From Anthonomus grandis grandis (lineage: Eukaryota > Arthropoda > Insecta > Coleoptera > Curculionidae): a stretch of DNA of 64,000 nt. Shown in pieces: positions 34,210-46,700 of this stretch. The position numbers were made by a program, and so were the translations under genes. The stretch is taken from positions 17,637,614 to 17,701,613 of the forward strand of contig NC_065549.1 in NCBI RefSeq assembly GCF_022605725.1, read 5' to 3'. The first letter of the stretch is position 1; the number at the start of each line of letters is the position of its first letter. The notes beneath the pieces are model-generated. The model was not told where the DNA came from, made no database searches, and saw only the letters and a list, made by a program, of their open reading frames with translations.

Positions 34210-36277
34210 TCAACTTTTAAAATGTAGATCAATTCGCCTATTTTTATTTTGGCTGGCAAAAATATCTATGACATTTTGGTCAAATATAGATAAACTTCGT
34301 AAAGCATCTAAAAATCTGCTTTCAATATTCATTGACGCTAAAGCCGATAACCTCTCTTGTTTTTGAGAATTGCGAAGGTAATTTTTTATCCTCTTAAGAC
34401 ACGAAAACGACCTTTCCTCCGAACTACTTGTTGCCGGGATAGTAAGAATTAAACAAATTAATTTTGATGATTCTAGAAAAAATACATGAAAGCTGCATAG
34501 ATATTATATACTGATGAAGTTTATATACATTGTCTTGTTTCATATCGGCATCACTATAAATAACCAAGAGTTCACTTTTTAAACGATTTGCATCAAAAAA
34601 TGTACCAAATGTTTCCAATAATGCAGAAAAAAGTTCTCCGGGAAATAACTTTGCATAATTATCAAACTGTGAGAAATCTAAAAGGCTTAGAAATTTCAAA
34701 CCAGAAATTTCACGAAACCTTTCTGTCAGGTTTAAGATTATGACGTATATAATTTCTATATATAAACGAGAATAGGTATTCTTTTTTTCTTCTCCACGGA
34801 TTGAACCTAAACGCATTTTTTTATTATGAGGGTTAATAGTTTTATCAGAAACATATTTCTCCATTTTCTCCCAAATAATATTAAATTCATCTCTCATCTT
34901 CAACATGTGTAATTTGAAATCATTAATCTTTTTATTGCAGTAATTAATATCGGTGAGTTTTGTCTGTAAGGTTCTAAATAAACTTTCAGAATGAGGAAAT
35001 ATACCAGAAAAAACTGTAAGGAAAAAATTAAAATCAAAATCTTTCAAAAGAGTTAAGAGACCTCTAGCACACATGGTGGCTTCGCGATCCCATTCTGTAC
35101 TCTCGTTTTCAACAATCGTCTCAAAAAGTGATTCCAATTCTGGCTTATGTTCGTTTACTGTTTCTACTATCCGACTTTGAAAGTTCCACCTTGTAGGAGC
35201 AACGGAAAGTATTCTTTTCTTTACGAGGTTATCTAATGCATGAGTTCTTTTAGAAGATTTTGCAAAAAATACAGACAAACTTGAGAGGTTGGTGAAAAAC
35301 ACCTTAACTTTCTTAATAAAACTAGCTGACTGACTTAAAACTGCCATTACTGCCGCGCCATCATATGTTTGAGCCACTAACTTTTTAGCACATTTAAAGT
35401 CTTCTAATATTTTTAAGGTGTGTTCCAAAAGAGCACTTGCGGTCCTGTCGGCGCTCACGTCAGTGAAATTAATGAATGTTTCCTGGATAGTTCGTAAAGT
35501 ATCGTAAAGTTGCTGACATTTGTGATTTCATACTTATATCAGATGCCTCGTCCAAAATTAGGGCTACAAAAGAAGTTTTGGATATTTCTTCTTTAATTTT
35601 TTTCTAATTACTTCGCCCACAGAAAGTATTAAATCATTTTGAATATCAGGTGAAAGACCACGAAACACAGTAGAGTTATCTAAATGAGTTTTAAGTAGAT
35701 GGTCATTTCTTGCAATATCATGTACGAATTCTACGAAATTGCCCCTATTTTTTGAATGTTCGCTTCAAGTGAAGTAGACAAGTCACGCTTATAAGATGTC
35801 CCAAAATTTGTCTGTTTCGCCTTACCAACTCATTGTGATTTTCAACGCTAAGTTTATATTGGGCACTCAGAGCGAATTCAATTCTTTGGTTTTTTCCAAG
35901 TAGAATCAAAGCTTTCTCACAAAAAATATGATTGGCAGAGTTTTTATGCCTTCATGAGACCTATATATATTATTTAAGTCGTCGTATCCCGTGCTGTTCC
36001 AAACATGTTTGTCGGTGGAGAATAATACACATGGCCAGCAAAACAGTTTGTTCAAAACTTTGCACCCACAAACCCAATGTTCACTTTTATAAATAGTGTC
36101 ACTAAAATGTCTAACACACGATATTAATTTTGTGTTTATGTCTAATTTATGTCGCGGTGGACCATCTTCAATAATTTTCAATTTATCTGTGTAAGATAAA
36201 CTATAAAAAAAAAACGTAGTACGAAGTACTTTTTCTAAGCCGCAATCACATAGGTCACTAGAAGCCGCCGTCGCCAT
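34210..36277 (-). pseudogene. hAT transposase with TTF-type zinc finger (ZMYM1-like)
   Basis: Minus strand from ATG at 36277. The first 123 codons hold the TTF-type finger region, HWVCGCKVLNKLFCWPCVLF and GYDDLNNIY. A degenerate stretch follows (35470-35900, several frame changes). Then comes a 344-codon frame (34424-35458) with the RNase H-like part: KKLVAQTYDGAAVM (QTYDGA block), HALDNL and APTRWNFQSR. The C-terminus after a frameshift near 34430 reads SSEERSFSCLKRIKNYLR, the hAT dimerisation block, ending HFKS-stop at 34210. Same family as domesticated ZMYM1-like genes in animals. Inactive through frameshifts. Confidence 0.88.
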
Positions 36278-36368
36278 AGTAGAATAAAAGAAATAATAGA
36301 AAGGCGGGAGTTTATTGACCTTTCCCGGCCACCGCGATGTTTGGGAACCTGATGAGATGCGTCAAGAG

Positions 36369-36446
36369 CACAGAATAAACGATCTCAGATCGTTTATGTT
36401 CGTCGTCATCGTTAATGTATGTCGCTCTGAGATCGTTTATTCTGTG
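36369..36446. repeat. 21-bp perfect inverted repeat inside the hAT 5' region
   Basis: CACAGAATAAACGATCTCAG begins the left arm (36369-36389); the exact complement is at 36426-36446. GTCAAGAGC also repeats directly beside each arm. Confidence 0.85.
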
Positions 36447-36713
36447 TCAAGAGCGCGAAACATCCCGTCGGATTTCGCTGTGGTTTTGGTGAAACGGGGC
36501 GGTCGCTCGGAATTATTAATTTTGTAATGGGAATGTAGGTTGGAATAAGTAGGAAAATTATGTAGAGAACATATATATAATATATAATTATATTAAAATT
36601 AGATTACATATATAAAATATATTTAAAATTGTAATATGATATGGAATTTAGAATTTGGATAGGGGATGCGACACATCACCCGCATCCATGCACACTACGC
36701 CACTGAAAGATAT

Positions 36714-37116
36714 GGAATATGCCTGGTCAGAGCATATTCCATACACAAATTCATTTATATGAATGAATCCCTAAGAATTTAGTGCTATTTGATATATTGA
36801 AGTGGCTCCTATATTTAAGAATAGATGCTGATTTTTAATTTCATTAAATTGTCTTTTAAACATTATCGTTAGTTTTACTCTTATTTATCTAATTATCAAT
36901 TGATAAAAATATTATTCTTGCATTTTTAGTTAATTATCTGTGACGCAAAAATGACTCAATTCAATATTATTTATTATAATTTCAAGAGAATATAAACAAA
37001 ATTGGTCCTAGAATACTGCCTTGAGGAACACCCACTCTAATGCACTTTTTAATATCTCTGATTTATAACAAACACCTTCCTTATATACAACTACTCTTTA
37101 ATTAGCCTTACGGCCG
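36714..37116. other. Intergenic DNA
   Basis: Holds a TATGGAATATGC...GCATATTCCATA hairpin at 36711-36743, whose left arm overlaps the hAT target duplication. No gene seen. Confidence 0.4.
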
Positions 37117-37178
37117 GTCTACATGTAACCTTTTACTTGATCAGTTTAAACGGATCAGGCAAAAGGTTGCGTGTAGAC
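37117..37178. repeat. Hairpin at the end of a MADF-bearing DNA element
   Basis: Left arm 37117-37142 (GTCTACATGTAACCTTTT...) and right arm 37153-37178 (...AAAAGGTTGCGTGTAGAC) pair over about 26 bp with few mismatches. Probably the terminal or subterminal structure of the element carrying the MADF exon that follows. Confidence 0.6.
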
Positions 37179-37233
37179 AACAAAACGTACGTTTTACCTG
37201 AACTGTGGCCTGTTAATTAAAAAGTGCCGAAAA

Positions 37234-37455
37234 GTGGATCCAGGAGCCACAAAGGACACGGTCACAAAGAAAATTAATTCTTTTCGTTTTGTATATCGAA
37301 AAGAACTGCAGAAAATTCAGAAGTTATGCCGTTCTGGGGCGGGCGAAGATGTTTATAAATCAACTCTGTGGTATTTTATTCTTCTAGCGTTTCTGAACGA
37401 TCAGGGAATACCAAGAGAAACACTTAGTAATGTGGATGATGACTCAGATGAAGAG
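37234..37455 (+). pseudogene. MADF-domain exon (Harbinger accessory type)
   Basis: Plus strand: KKINSFRFVYRKELQKIQKL, SGAGEDVYKSTLWYFILLAF, LNDQGIPRETLSN and DDDSDEE, the middle and end of a MADF domain. The exon closes with a donor, GAAGAG|GTAAGA, at 37455/37456. The ATG in front (37234) is a convenience start; the domain's first helix is absent. The downstream exon is not found; pogo sequence begins about 100 bp later. Confidence 0.7.
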
Positions 37456-37599
37456 GTAAGAAATTTATACTTGCTGCAACGTAAGAATGATGTTATGGCA
37501 ACATTAAAATTTGTTTTCTGGGCGTTTTCATCTAAAAATTTAATTAGTTAGGTTAGCTATAATGAAGTTTGTAAATTGATACTGGCTCTTAATTTTTTT

Positions 37600-39235
37600 G
37601 GCCCCAGTCTTGGCATCCCTGCATTTATACGCTGCGGCAATTGCGGGGAAAAACGCCTCGGTAGATTTAAGCCTACTTTTCCACCAGAAGACCAGAAGTA
37701 GTACGGCAGTTAGTTGAACATCTAAAACTTCTAGAGTCAAGGTTTTTTGGACTCACAAGGAAGGATGTGTTACCAGTTAGCTTTTAAAAATGGCTTTCAA
37801 CACAACTTTAACCGTGAGAAGAAAACAACAGGAAAAGATTGGCTGCGAGAATACCGAATAAGAAATCCGGATATAGCATTACGTAAGCCAGAGGCGACAT
37901 CTGCTGCTAGAGCCCAGGCTTTCAACAAACCACAAGTTGCTCGTTTTTTTGAGATTCTAGAAAAGGTGATTAAAAAAGAAAATATCAACCCACTTAACAT
38001 ATATAACGTCGATGAATCAGCACTCTCTACTGTGCAAAAGCCTCAAAAAATATTTGCAACAGGTCGTAAGCAAGTAGGAGCCATAACCAGTGCCGAAAGG
38101 GGATCCCATGTAACCGTTGTTTGCTGCATGAGTTCCAATGGTAATTTTATCCCACCAGCCTTAATATTTCCCAGAAAAAACATGAAGAACGAACCTACTG
38201 ATAATGCTCCCCCAGGGACTCTTGGCATTGCTCAGGAGTCTGGTTGGATGACTGGACCAGTATTTTTGCAATGGTTAAAACACTTTCAAAAGTTTACGAA
38301 GGCCTCATCAGACGAAAAGGTGCTTTTAATTGTTGATGGCCATTCCAGCCATAAGTACCTTGATGGTCTGATTTTCTCCAAAGAACATGGTATTGTTCTG
38401 CTCTGCTTGCCTCCTCACTGCACCCACCATCTGCAGCCCCTTGATGTTTCATTCTTCGGTCCCTTAAAAACCTATTTCGATCAAGCTATAATCAAGTGGC
38501 TTAAGGCACACCCAGGCAGAGTTGTAACGCAATTTTAAATAGGTGCCTTACTTACTGAAGCTTATGGAAAAGCTGCCACTATTCAAAATGCAACCAACGG
38601 CTTTTCTAAAACCGGAATATGCCCACTAAATCCTGATGTATTTCCAGAATACATGTTTCAAGCAGCAGAGACAACAGAATTCCAGAATCTGAAGGTAATA
38701 TAAATATAAAAAACACTCTAGCTGAAGAACCTTCCGCAGCACTATCTCTACAAACTTCAAGCGGGATGGGCAATTTAAAGGACGTAACCAATCTTCAAAA
38801 AGTAATCCCCAGTACATCAGATCAACAAAATAAAAGTTTACTTGCCGTTACTGTCTCCGATCTGAGTCCCATTCCAGTAGTATCTTAGGCCAGGGAAAGA
38901 GGAAGCCGAGAAAGCGTCAGGGAACTACCGTGCTAAATTCTACTCCAAAGTTGGAGGAAGCAAAATCAAGAACTACACCCACAGTCAAAAATAAAAAAAG
39001 AGCTGCAACTAAAATGGTATTTGTTGACACTGCCTCTGAATCGGAAAACAACCCATTCTTAATAGAAGACGACGAAGATTGTACTTGCATTTACTGTGTG
39101 GAAGAATTTAAAAGGTCAAAGGCAAAGGAAATTTGGCTGCAATGTTGTTCTTGCTCGAAATGGGAACACGCTGAGTGTGCTGGAGTCGACAAAAAAACTA
39201 AGATGTTTATTTATGAACTGTGTTGCGATAATTAA
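37600..39235 (+). pseudogene. pogo/Tigger-type transposase with PHD-like zinc finger tail
   Basis: Plus strand. GRFKPTFPPEDQ, LVEHLKLLESRFFGLTRKDV and NGFQHNFN form the N-terminal HTH region (with stops and frameshifts before 37747). The 263-codon frame 37747-38538 is the DDE_1 domain: D89 (NVDESA), D197 (IVDGHSSH) and D233 (PLDVSFFGPL), a D35D spacing between the last two. HVTVVCCMSSNGNFIPP is also diagnostic. After a stop at 38538 the TNGFSKTGICPLNPDVF block follows. At 39076-39232 comes CIYCVEEF...CCSCSKWEHAEC, the PHD-like zinc finger carried by many insect pogo proteins. At least three lesions, so probably inactive. Confidence 0.88.
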
Positions 39236-40799
39236 TTTTCTACAGAAATTTTTGGCAATATTTAATAGGTATGTCATTTTACCCACTTAGGAGGGTTTTT
39301 ACCTTTTAAAATTAAATACTTTAAAATGAGAATTTCTTTTTGAGTTTTTTTTTGTGATGTTTATTTTGGAAAATAGAGTAGAGATGCCTGTATTTTTTTG
39401 TTACTTTTGTTGAATTAAAATATTTTTTGTTCATAGACAATTTTGATTTTTGAAAACCCTATGTCATTTTGTACACCCTTCTCTGTACATCCTTCCCCTA
39501 CTTCTAATTATTTATTACCTGCTGGTGTAGTGCTGCTGCTGCAATGTTAACACTTGCACCACAATGTTAATACTTAAGATGTACTCAGCACACGCGCATT
39601 CAAAAATACCTTGTACTGACAACTACTCTATTTTCTACGCCTTCAATATGTTATGTATTATATTATATAATATTGCCGCCAATACGAACAATCTTTTAGT
39701 TTTAGTTCCCGTACGGATGTTTTTAGTCTTGGGCTATAAGTTCAATATAACAAGAAATATTTATCTCAAGCAAAGCAGCATGGCTAAAGGGATACATTCC
39801 AAAGGATTGTTTAATCCAGTGAAGTTAGAGCAGCAGAAGAAGGTTATAGCAGCATTTTTGAATGTCTATAAAATATGTATTTATTAAAAAAATATAACAT
39901 TTCCTCATAAAAGAAACATTTTCTTAAATTTCCTCACGGAATATTTAAATATTAATAGAACTTTGGTATAGCGCTTCTCTAAATGATCTGTGATATTAGG
40001 GTTTCCCTAGGATTCATTTAGGTAAAATAAAGATGAGATGCATAATTTTTTAGCTGTTGTTTATGTTTTCTGGATCTGAGTAGTCTCTTTTCTACCTCAT
40101 TTAACTTGCCGTTTACATTTTAAATTTGGAAATATTACTGTTCTTACGTATTTAAATTATTAACAACTGGTAAGCATCATTTTATTGATCGCTTATTTAT
40201 ATAGTTATAATGATGTTGTCAGTATAAATTAAAATACTGTTCAAATTTCTAAAATAAATTATTTCGAACTCAAACCTCAATGATCGCAGAATATGTGCAG
40301 ATACTAAATTAAAACATTTGTTTTAGTACATATTTCACTTTTTATTTGTTTTCATATTTGCATGTATAGAAGTTAGCTACAAATTGTATAACAACATCTA
40401 AAATAAAAATAAATAATATCTTAAATTTTAAAAACTCTCTTATGAGGCTCCACATTTTGGGCTTAAGCTTACGTATGATATTAAACATTATTTTAATACT
40501 TAACTCGTGCCTACATTTTCTAAATATCACAACTTAATAACAAATATATAAAAAAACATTTATCACATGTTTGTTTAAGCAATAAATATACCCTTTGTTT
40601 GTATTAAATATATGTTGACAATTAAGCTTGCTAAAGCCTTAAATTTGTCTTTTAATAAATTAAAGATATCTTGCATACTTATAATATGCAAGAAGAATAT
40701 GACTATGTATCATCACAACAGATCAGATCTACAATATTTATTTAAATAATTCAACAACTGCGCTACATATAATGTGCAGTTCATAATTACACATTATTT
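39236..40799. other. Intergenic DNA, 3' flank of CRAL-TRIO gene
   Basis: AT-rich; no recognisable gene. A 107-codon ORF at 39564-39887 has no family features. The right part is the 3' UTR of the minus-strand CRAL-TRIO gene. Confidence 0.4.
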
Positions 40800-43700
40800 T
40801 TAATTATCATCATTATTGCTTGTCTTGTACCCATAGTTTCCAATTTCATTAAAATATTCTTCGTCTGCAAGGAGTCTCATGTACCAGCCTCTATTATCAA
40901 AGGGCCCCGTTTCTCCTCCATATTCTGAAGGCAAAATATCGTTTGATACAAAAGCGTGAAGGGCATCTATATCGCTTCCATGTAGAAATATCTACAATGA
41001 TAAATATAGAATATAACTTAAAAAATAACATTACCCATACTCTTTTCCTAATTTTATCCTTTAAAAATGGTTTGAGTACAGCCATGACGGCATCAAAGTA
41101 AAAAGGCTCGTTTACCACGTGAAAGCCCTTAAACCTTAACGGAAACGTTTCTTGCACCAGTTCGACCATTTTTTTCGCATAGTACGGTGTAAAAAATTTG
41201 GCGTGTTGTAATGAAAGGCCAGCCATGTCCAAGATGACCACTAAGCCGGCTATTTGAGTTTCTGGCTCTCGCACTATATGCTCCAAGGCGAGAATATTGG
41301 TCCTAAATATGTCATCTATACTTACTTTTGACGAGTCGAAACTGTCTGAAAATAAGAATTAACATTAAAATATTTAAAACCATTTATTGTATATTGGTGT
41401 ATCAATAGTTACAAACTGTCAATGGGCATATCTTGCATAGAAGTAATTTGTAAAAACACAGTTTGGTGCAAATGTTTTAGTCCAGGAAGAAATATCCCTT
41501 AGGCGCTCCACCCTCCAAGCAAAAAATCCACCCATTTTCTAATACCCCAAATTAAAAATTGTCTTATTATTTATCTGAATAATGTTTTTTTTAATTTAAT
41601 ATAGGTTGGACAAAAATAAAATTCACAATTTGGTGAAAGAAATTGGTAATTTGAAAAATAAAAAATGTAGTATATGTAGCTTAAGGAGTTACTATAACTA
41701 CGAAATATTTGAGCTTAATCATTTTAGCCTAATCAATATCAAAACAAAAGTAAAAACTTCAAGTCAGTAAGTATAGATGGGTTTCACGGGTCTCATTAAA
41801 CATATACAGGGTGTCCCAGAAGTCGACGATCAAACTTAAGGAGGGGAAGGAGGCCATTTAGAATCTAAATATCTATATATGTGGTTATCAAAATATTGAT
41901 GGGTAAAAAGTTATTCACCTTTTTGTATTTTTTATTAAAATTGAATACTGCGAACAATAAAAGAGTTATGCAAAATAAATGCGGTGAACTACTGTTTTAT
42001 TTTTGATTATGTTTAATTCTTAGGGATGTCCTTTTAATTTTAAAATAGTTTAAAAAACTCTAATGTCTTCTTTTCCAAAAAAAATCTTTAAAAACAAGTT
42101 TTGATTTTAAAAAATATTAGTAAGTTTTTTTAATGGATGGTGATAAAAAGAAATTACCCTTTAAAAAACTGACCCGCCCTTAGAAAATCTTGAGAAATTA
42201 TTGTAGATTCTTAACATAATAATAAATAATAAAAACAGATTTATTTTACCCAATTTCTAATGGAAAATACTTTACTTGTACCATTGCCAATTCTTTTAAA
42301 AATCACAAAAACTTTTAAAGGTTTTTATTTATTACCAATATTATTAAGGTAGGTATTTACCATTTACCTATTCTTAAATTTAAGGTGAACGTTAAAGTTC
42401 AGTTTAAAAATATTTTGAATATTTTGCATTGTCCTTTTTTGTTGAGATAAAAATAACAAACGATTTGGTATTTTTCAAATCAGTCTTAGGTACACTTTCC
42501 TCCATACTGGGCTATTACATTTCGACCTTTGCGATTAATAAGTACCTACTTTTTTTTATTTGTTAGTTCAACTATTAAAGATGCCTTATGCACCACAGGA
42601 ATATGCAGAAATGCATTATGTCTACGGGTTTTGTGACGGTAATGCTCGGGCTGCTGCTAGAGAATATAGGGCACGATTTCCTAATAGAGCACATTATCCT
42701 GATTACAGAGTGTTTCAAAATGTTCATAGGATATACGTGAATGGTCAAATTCTTGGCCAGCATTTGCCCAGAGAAGGAAGGCCTAGAGTTGATACTGGTG
42801 AAGATGAGATAATAAATATGGTAGCAGAAAATCCGACCATTAGTATTCGTCGTATAGCAAGGCGTTTGGGATTATCATCTTTATCGGTGCATCGTATTTT
42901 GAGAAGATCTCTGTTACATCCATATCATGTGCAACGGGTGCAAGCATTGTTACCCGGAGACTACGCCACAAGAGTACGATTTTGCAGGGATATGTTACGT
43001 CGCAACAGAACCGACCCTCAGTTTTTCCAAAGAATTTTGTGGAGCAACGAATCATTGTTTCAAAGGATAGGAATATTTAATATTCACAATTTACATCATT
43101 GAGAATATGTTAACCCTAGAATTGTGCGCGCTTCCCATTTCCAACATCAATTTGGAATAAACATGTGGGCTGGAATAATTGAGGGTAAGTTAATTGGCCC
43201 TTTTGAATTACCAAGACGACTCAATGGTGAGAGCTACCTCAATTTTTTACAAAATCATTTAAATGGCTTACTAGAAGACGTATCCTTAGAAACACGTCGA
43301 AACATGTGGCTGCAGCATGATGGAGCTCCTCCACACTACATTCGAGTAGTGAGAGTTTATAAGTTTGTTCTCACAGCAGTAAGAAACAAGTTTTCGACAA
43401 GTACACATGCGCAATAGAGTAAAATGCGTTCGCACAGGAACTTCTGATCGGTTTCAAATCAAAAGTCTGATGTTCTTACACAAATTTCTGATCGTCATCT
43501 GATAGTCAGACTTGTTTTCGGATTTATTTCAAGCAAAGTGTCAGAGAATTCGTGTAGCCAGTCAACGCCGATCTTCGGAATATGAACATAACCTCTAAAT
43601 TGTTGTTTCTATTTTGTCGTTTTGTATAGTCCTTGATATTCGTTTTGAAAATTGTATTTTATATTTTTGGATCAGTCTAAACATAAACATTAAGGAAACA

Positions 43701-46700
43701 AGTGCTTTTGAATCGTCGGAAGAATCTGATCAGAATTATGTTGATTCCGACACAAACTTTTAAAGAAGATTTAATTGAAGAACGGATAAAGCCCAAAAGT
43801 CAAAACTATTTTCATTAAACTGTCTGCCAATTTAAAAGAATAGAATTTCTCGAGCATTTTAGAGTAAGTTTTGAAGTAGCAAATAATCACACAATCTTAA
43901 ACTCTATTAATAATATACAGCTATTTCAAGGTTGTAGTATAATTTTTGTTTTATTTATTTTCCCATTTCCCACTGGGATAAAAAAGTGACGTTATTTTTC
44001 TTCTCCACTCAACCCGTATTTGATGTTCGCAGAGACGGTTTCAAATCGATTAGAAGTTGTAATATTTTACACATGCGCATCAAGAGTGGTTTGGAAACAG
44101 TTTCAAACTTGTAAGAAATTTGCAGTGAGAACAAACCTATTATCAACCAACAGTTTCCAAATCGTTGGATTGGAAGGGGTGGGACTAACTGCTGGCCACC
44201 GCGGTCCCCCGACCTTAACCCATTGGACTTTACGCTACAGAAAGTCGCACTGAACAGGAATTGCGTCAAAAAATAGAAGAAGCGATCAGAGTGATCAATA
44301 ACAACCAGCGGGGATTCCAACGGTTAAAAAGAAATTTTATTCAACGATGTAGATCATGTGTAAGGGTAGGCGGCACACATTTTGAACATTTAATGTAGTT
44401 AATACCTTATTAATAATTAAATAAAAAAAAATATTATTACAATTTCTTGTATTTTTGAAAAAATGTGGCAATAAAAATTTGTACCAATAAAGTATTTTCC
44501 ATTACAAATTGGGTAAGACAAATCTGTATTCAAATCTTTAATTATGTTATGAAACTACAGCTCAGAAATATCGAAATGGCCAGTGAAATTTGGGTGCGCA
44601 GTGGCAAAATCCTCGAAAGCCCATTTTAGGCCGTTGGCTTATCATTTTCTGTCTTCATCGCACACTGACTCTCTTACTCTTTCTTCCCGCATCTCAAAAG
44701 CCATTTCGATATGGGCGAGTTGTACATTCATTTCTCAAGATTTTCTAAGAACGGGTCAGTTTTTTAAAGGTTAATTTCATTGAATCAGCATCCATTAAAA
44801 AAAAATTATTCATATTTTTTGAAAACAAAACTTCTTTTTAAGATCATATTTTTCTTGACTAGAAGAGAACAGAGTTTTTGAAACTATTTTAAAATTAAAA
44901 GGACACTACTAAGAATTAAACATGTATTTTGCATAACTTTTTTATTGTTGCCAGCATTTAATTTTAATAAAAAGTACAAAATATTAAATAACTTTTTAAC
45001 TGTCAACAATTGGATAACAACATATATAGTTATTTTAATTCAAAATAACCTCCCCCTTCTCCCCTTTAAGTTTGATCGTCGACTTTTGGGACACCCTGTA
45101 TATAATTTTCTAAATTTTTAAAAAGCTACAGGTGTTTCAATCCTATCGGAGCATCATCCTAATGTCACAAGTGGGGAATATTTTGTGCCATTTTACGTTT
45201 TTACTTTTTAATTTTTTATATGTTTATTTTTATCTACGGTGAATATTGTTAACCTAACCTAGCTGTAGATTTGTTGTTTAATGTGATCTCTGTAGGTGTT
45301 TGTCTAGGTAAAGAGTTTTTGATCATATTTTATAAGGGTTCTTTTTGTACAATTTTTAATTAACTTTTAGGCCTGGTGATGCTCTGATGACACCTGTAGC
45401 TTTTTAAAAATTATATAGTATATATGTTTAATGAGACCCTGATTTGGAGTTTTTACTTTGGACTTTTGTTTTTTGTTGTCTCTTCGAGAAAGAATGGATG
45501 TTATGTTTCTACTAATTCAACATATCTGATAGCACAGATCGTTTTCGTAGAAAATTTTCATTATTTTTGGGAATCCTTTCACGAAATAATTGCAACAGCC
45601 TTAAAGCGGGATTAGTCAGATAAAGGATATTTCTAACTTTCTTTTTGTTTGTTGCATCTCAAAAACTTTTTGACTTGGCTGAAATCTTACCAACTATAAG
45701 TTCTGAGAGCCACCAAATTTGAAGTTTTGAAACGCATATTGCGACATTAAGATTTCTAGTCACAAGGAGACATTTTTGGGTATAACTAAGGAGTTAATAG
45801 AAGAATTGTAATTTTTTTTCATTAATATAGAGAAGGTTTTGGTTGGGGTATTTATTTACTAATTTTCTAAGCAAATTGCGATAAAATGACTGGGAAATAA
45901 GGATTGACTGTCAAATATTGGGGTTGGGTTGAAATGGGTTATCAGTTATTTCTCAGGTATATATAAATAAGTAGTAATCATAAAATGATATTTTTTTAAT
46001 ATAACTAGGTAAACTACACCAAGAAAACCCCAATTCTAGATGATCCAGGCAGTTTTGGAGAAATGAAAAACGAATTGTCAAAAAAGCTGGAAAAGTTCAA
46101 TATTCATTTTTATCATCGGACATCGGAGTCTAAAGTATCATAAGTTCATATTTTTTTGTGATAAAATCTTTTTTGTACGTAACAAGATAAACTATAATAG
46201 AATAACGCAATTTCCACATGATTCAGATAGTACTAGAGAAATGAAAAACGGATAGATCATTTCCAATATTTGGACAAGAGATTTCCATTGGCATAACACC
46301 TCCGTCCCTTGACTGAAATTTTGCTCTTTAAAAAGAAATTTACATACTACAATGTGTAAAGGCAATAGCAAATCAATTACTAATCTTTAAATAAAATTGC
46401 GTGACTTACCTACACGTATAACAAAAATTCTTCTACCCCATTGATCTCTATGCTGTAACATGTTCTGCGCCTGAAGGTCGAAGGTTTTCGAACATTCTGA
46501 AGGCAAAGGGCAACTAAATAGTTCAGGGCACTTTAATTTCATTAAGTAGTATCTTTGGACCTGTAAGTGAATACAAAGGACAAGGTGCAAATAACATTAA
46601 TAAAGAAAAGTATTTTATTAAGAAAGCTTTATCAAGTTTTGCACTTACCATTTCAAAGGCTTTAGCACTGTTAAACTTTCTGGCTCTTAAAAATCTAAGT

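Larger units (their letters stand above)
33910..36705 (-). mobile_element. hAT transposon with perfect 8-bp target duplication
   Basis: CAGTGGCGTAG at 33910-33920 and CTACGCCACTG at 36695-36705 are exact complements, flanked by AAAGATAT at 33902-33909 and 36706-36713. The 11-bp TIR, 8-bp duplication and transposase identify a complete hAT insertion of 2796 bp. Confidence 0.96.
41807..45098 (+). mobile_element. Tc1/mariner-superfamily element with long TIRs, in CRAL-TRIO intron 3
   Basis: CAGGGTGTCCCAGAAGTCGA begins the left end and its near-exact complement closes the right end; TA flanks both (41805-41806 and 45099-45100). Inverted similarity continues well inside: the ACTGACCC / GGGTCAGT block (about 42170 and about 44756) and the ACCCAATTT / AAATTGGGT block (about 42250 and about 44510). 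TIR arms are thus roughly 450-600 bp, with about 170 extra bases on the right. Confidence 0.88.
41740..45480. mobile_element. Foldback element split by a mariner-type insertion (host of the nest)
   Basis: If 41807-45100 is removed, the left arm (…AAAAGTAAAAACTTC…GGGTCTCATTAAACATA joined to TATAATTTTC…AAAGCTACAGGTGT, up to 45135) mirrors the right arm at 45390-45475 (ACACCTGTAGCTTTTT…TATATGTTTAATGAGACCC…). The original element was therefore a foldback MITE of about 440 bp with arms of about 90 bp. Outer ends are approximate. Confidence 0.65.

Noticed and set aside
39564..39887. 107-codon ORF between pogo and CRAL-TRIO
   Set aside because: Low-complexity, AT-rich composition and no family signature; no splice or promoter context.
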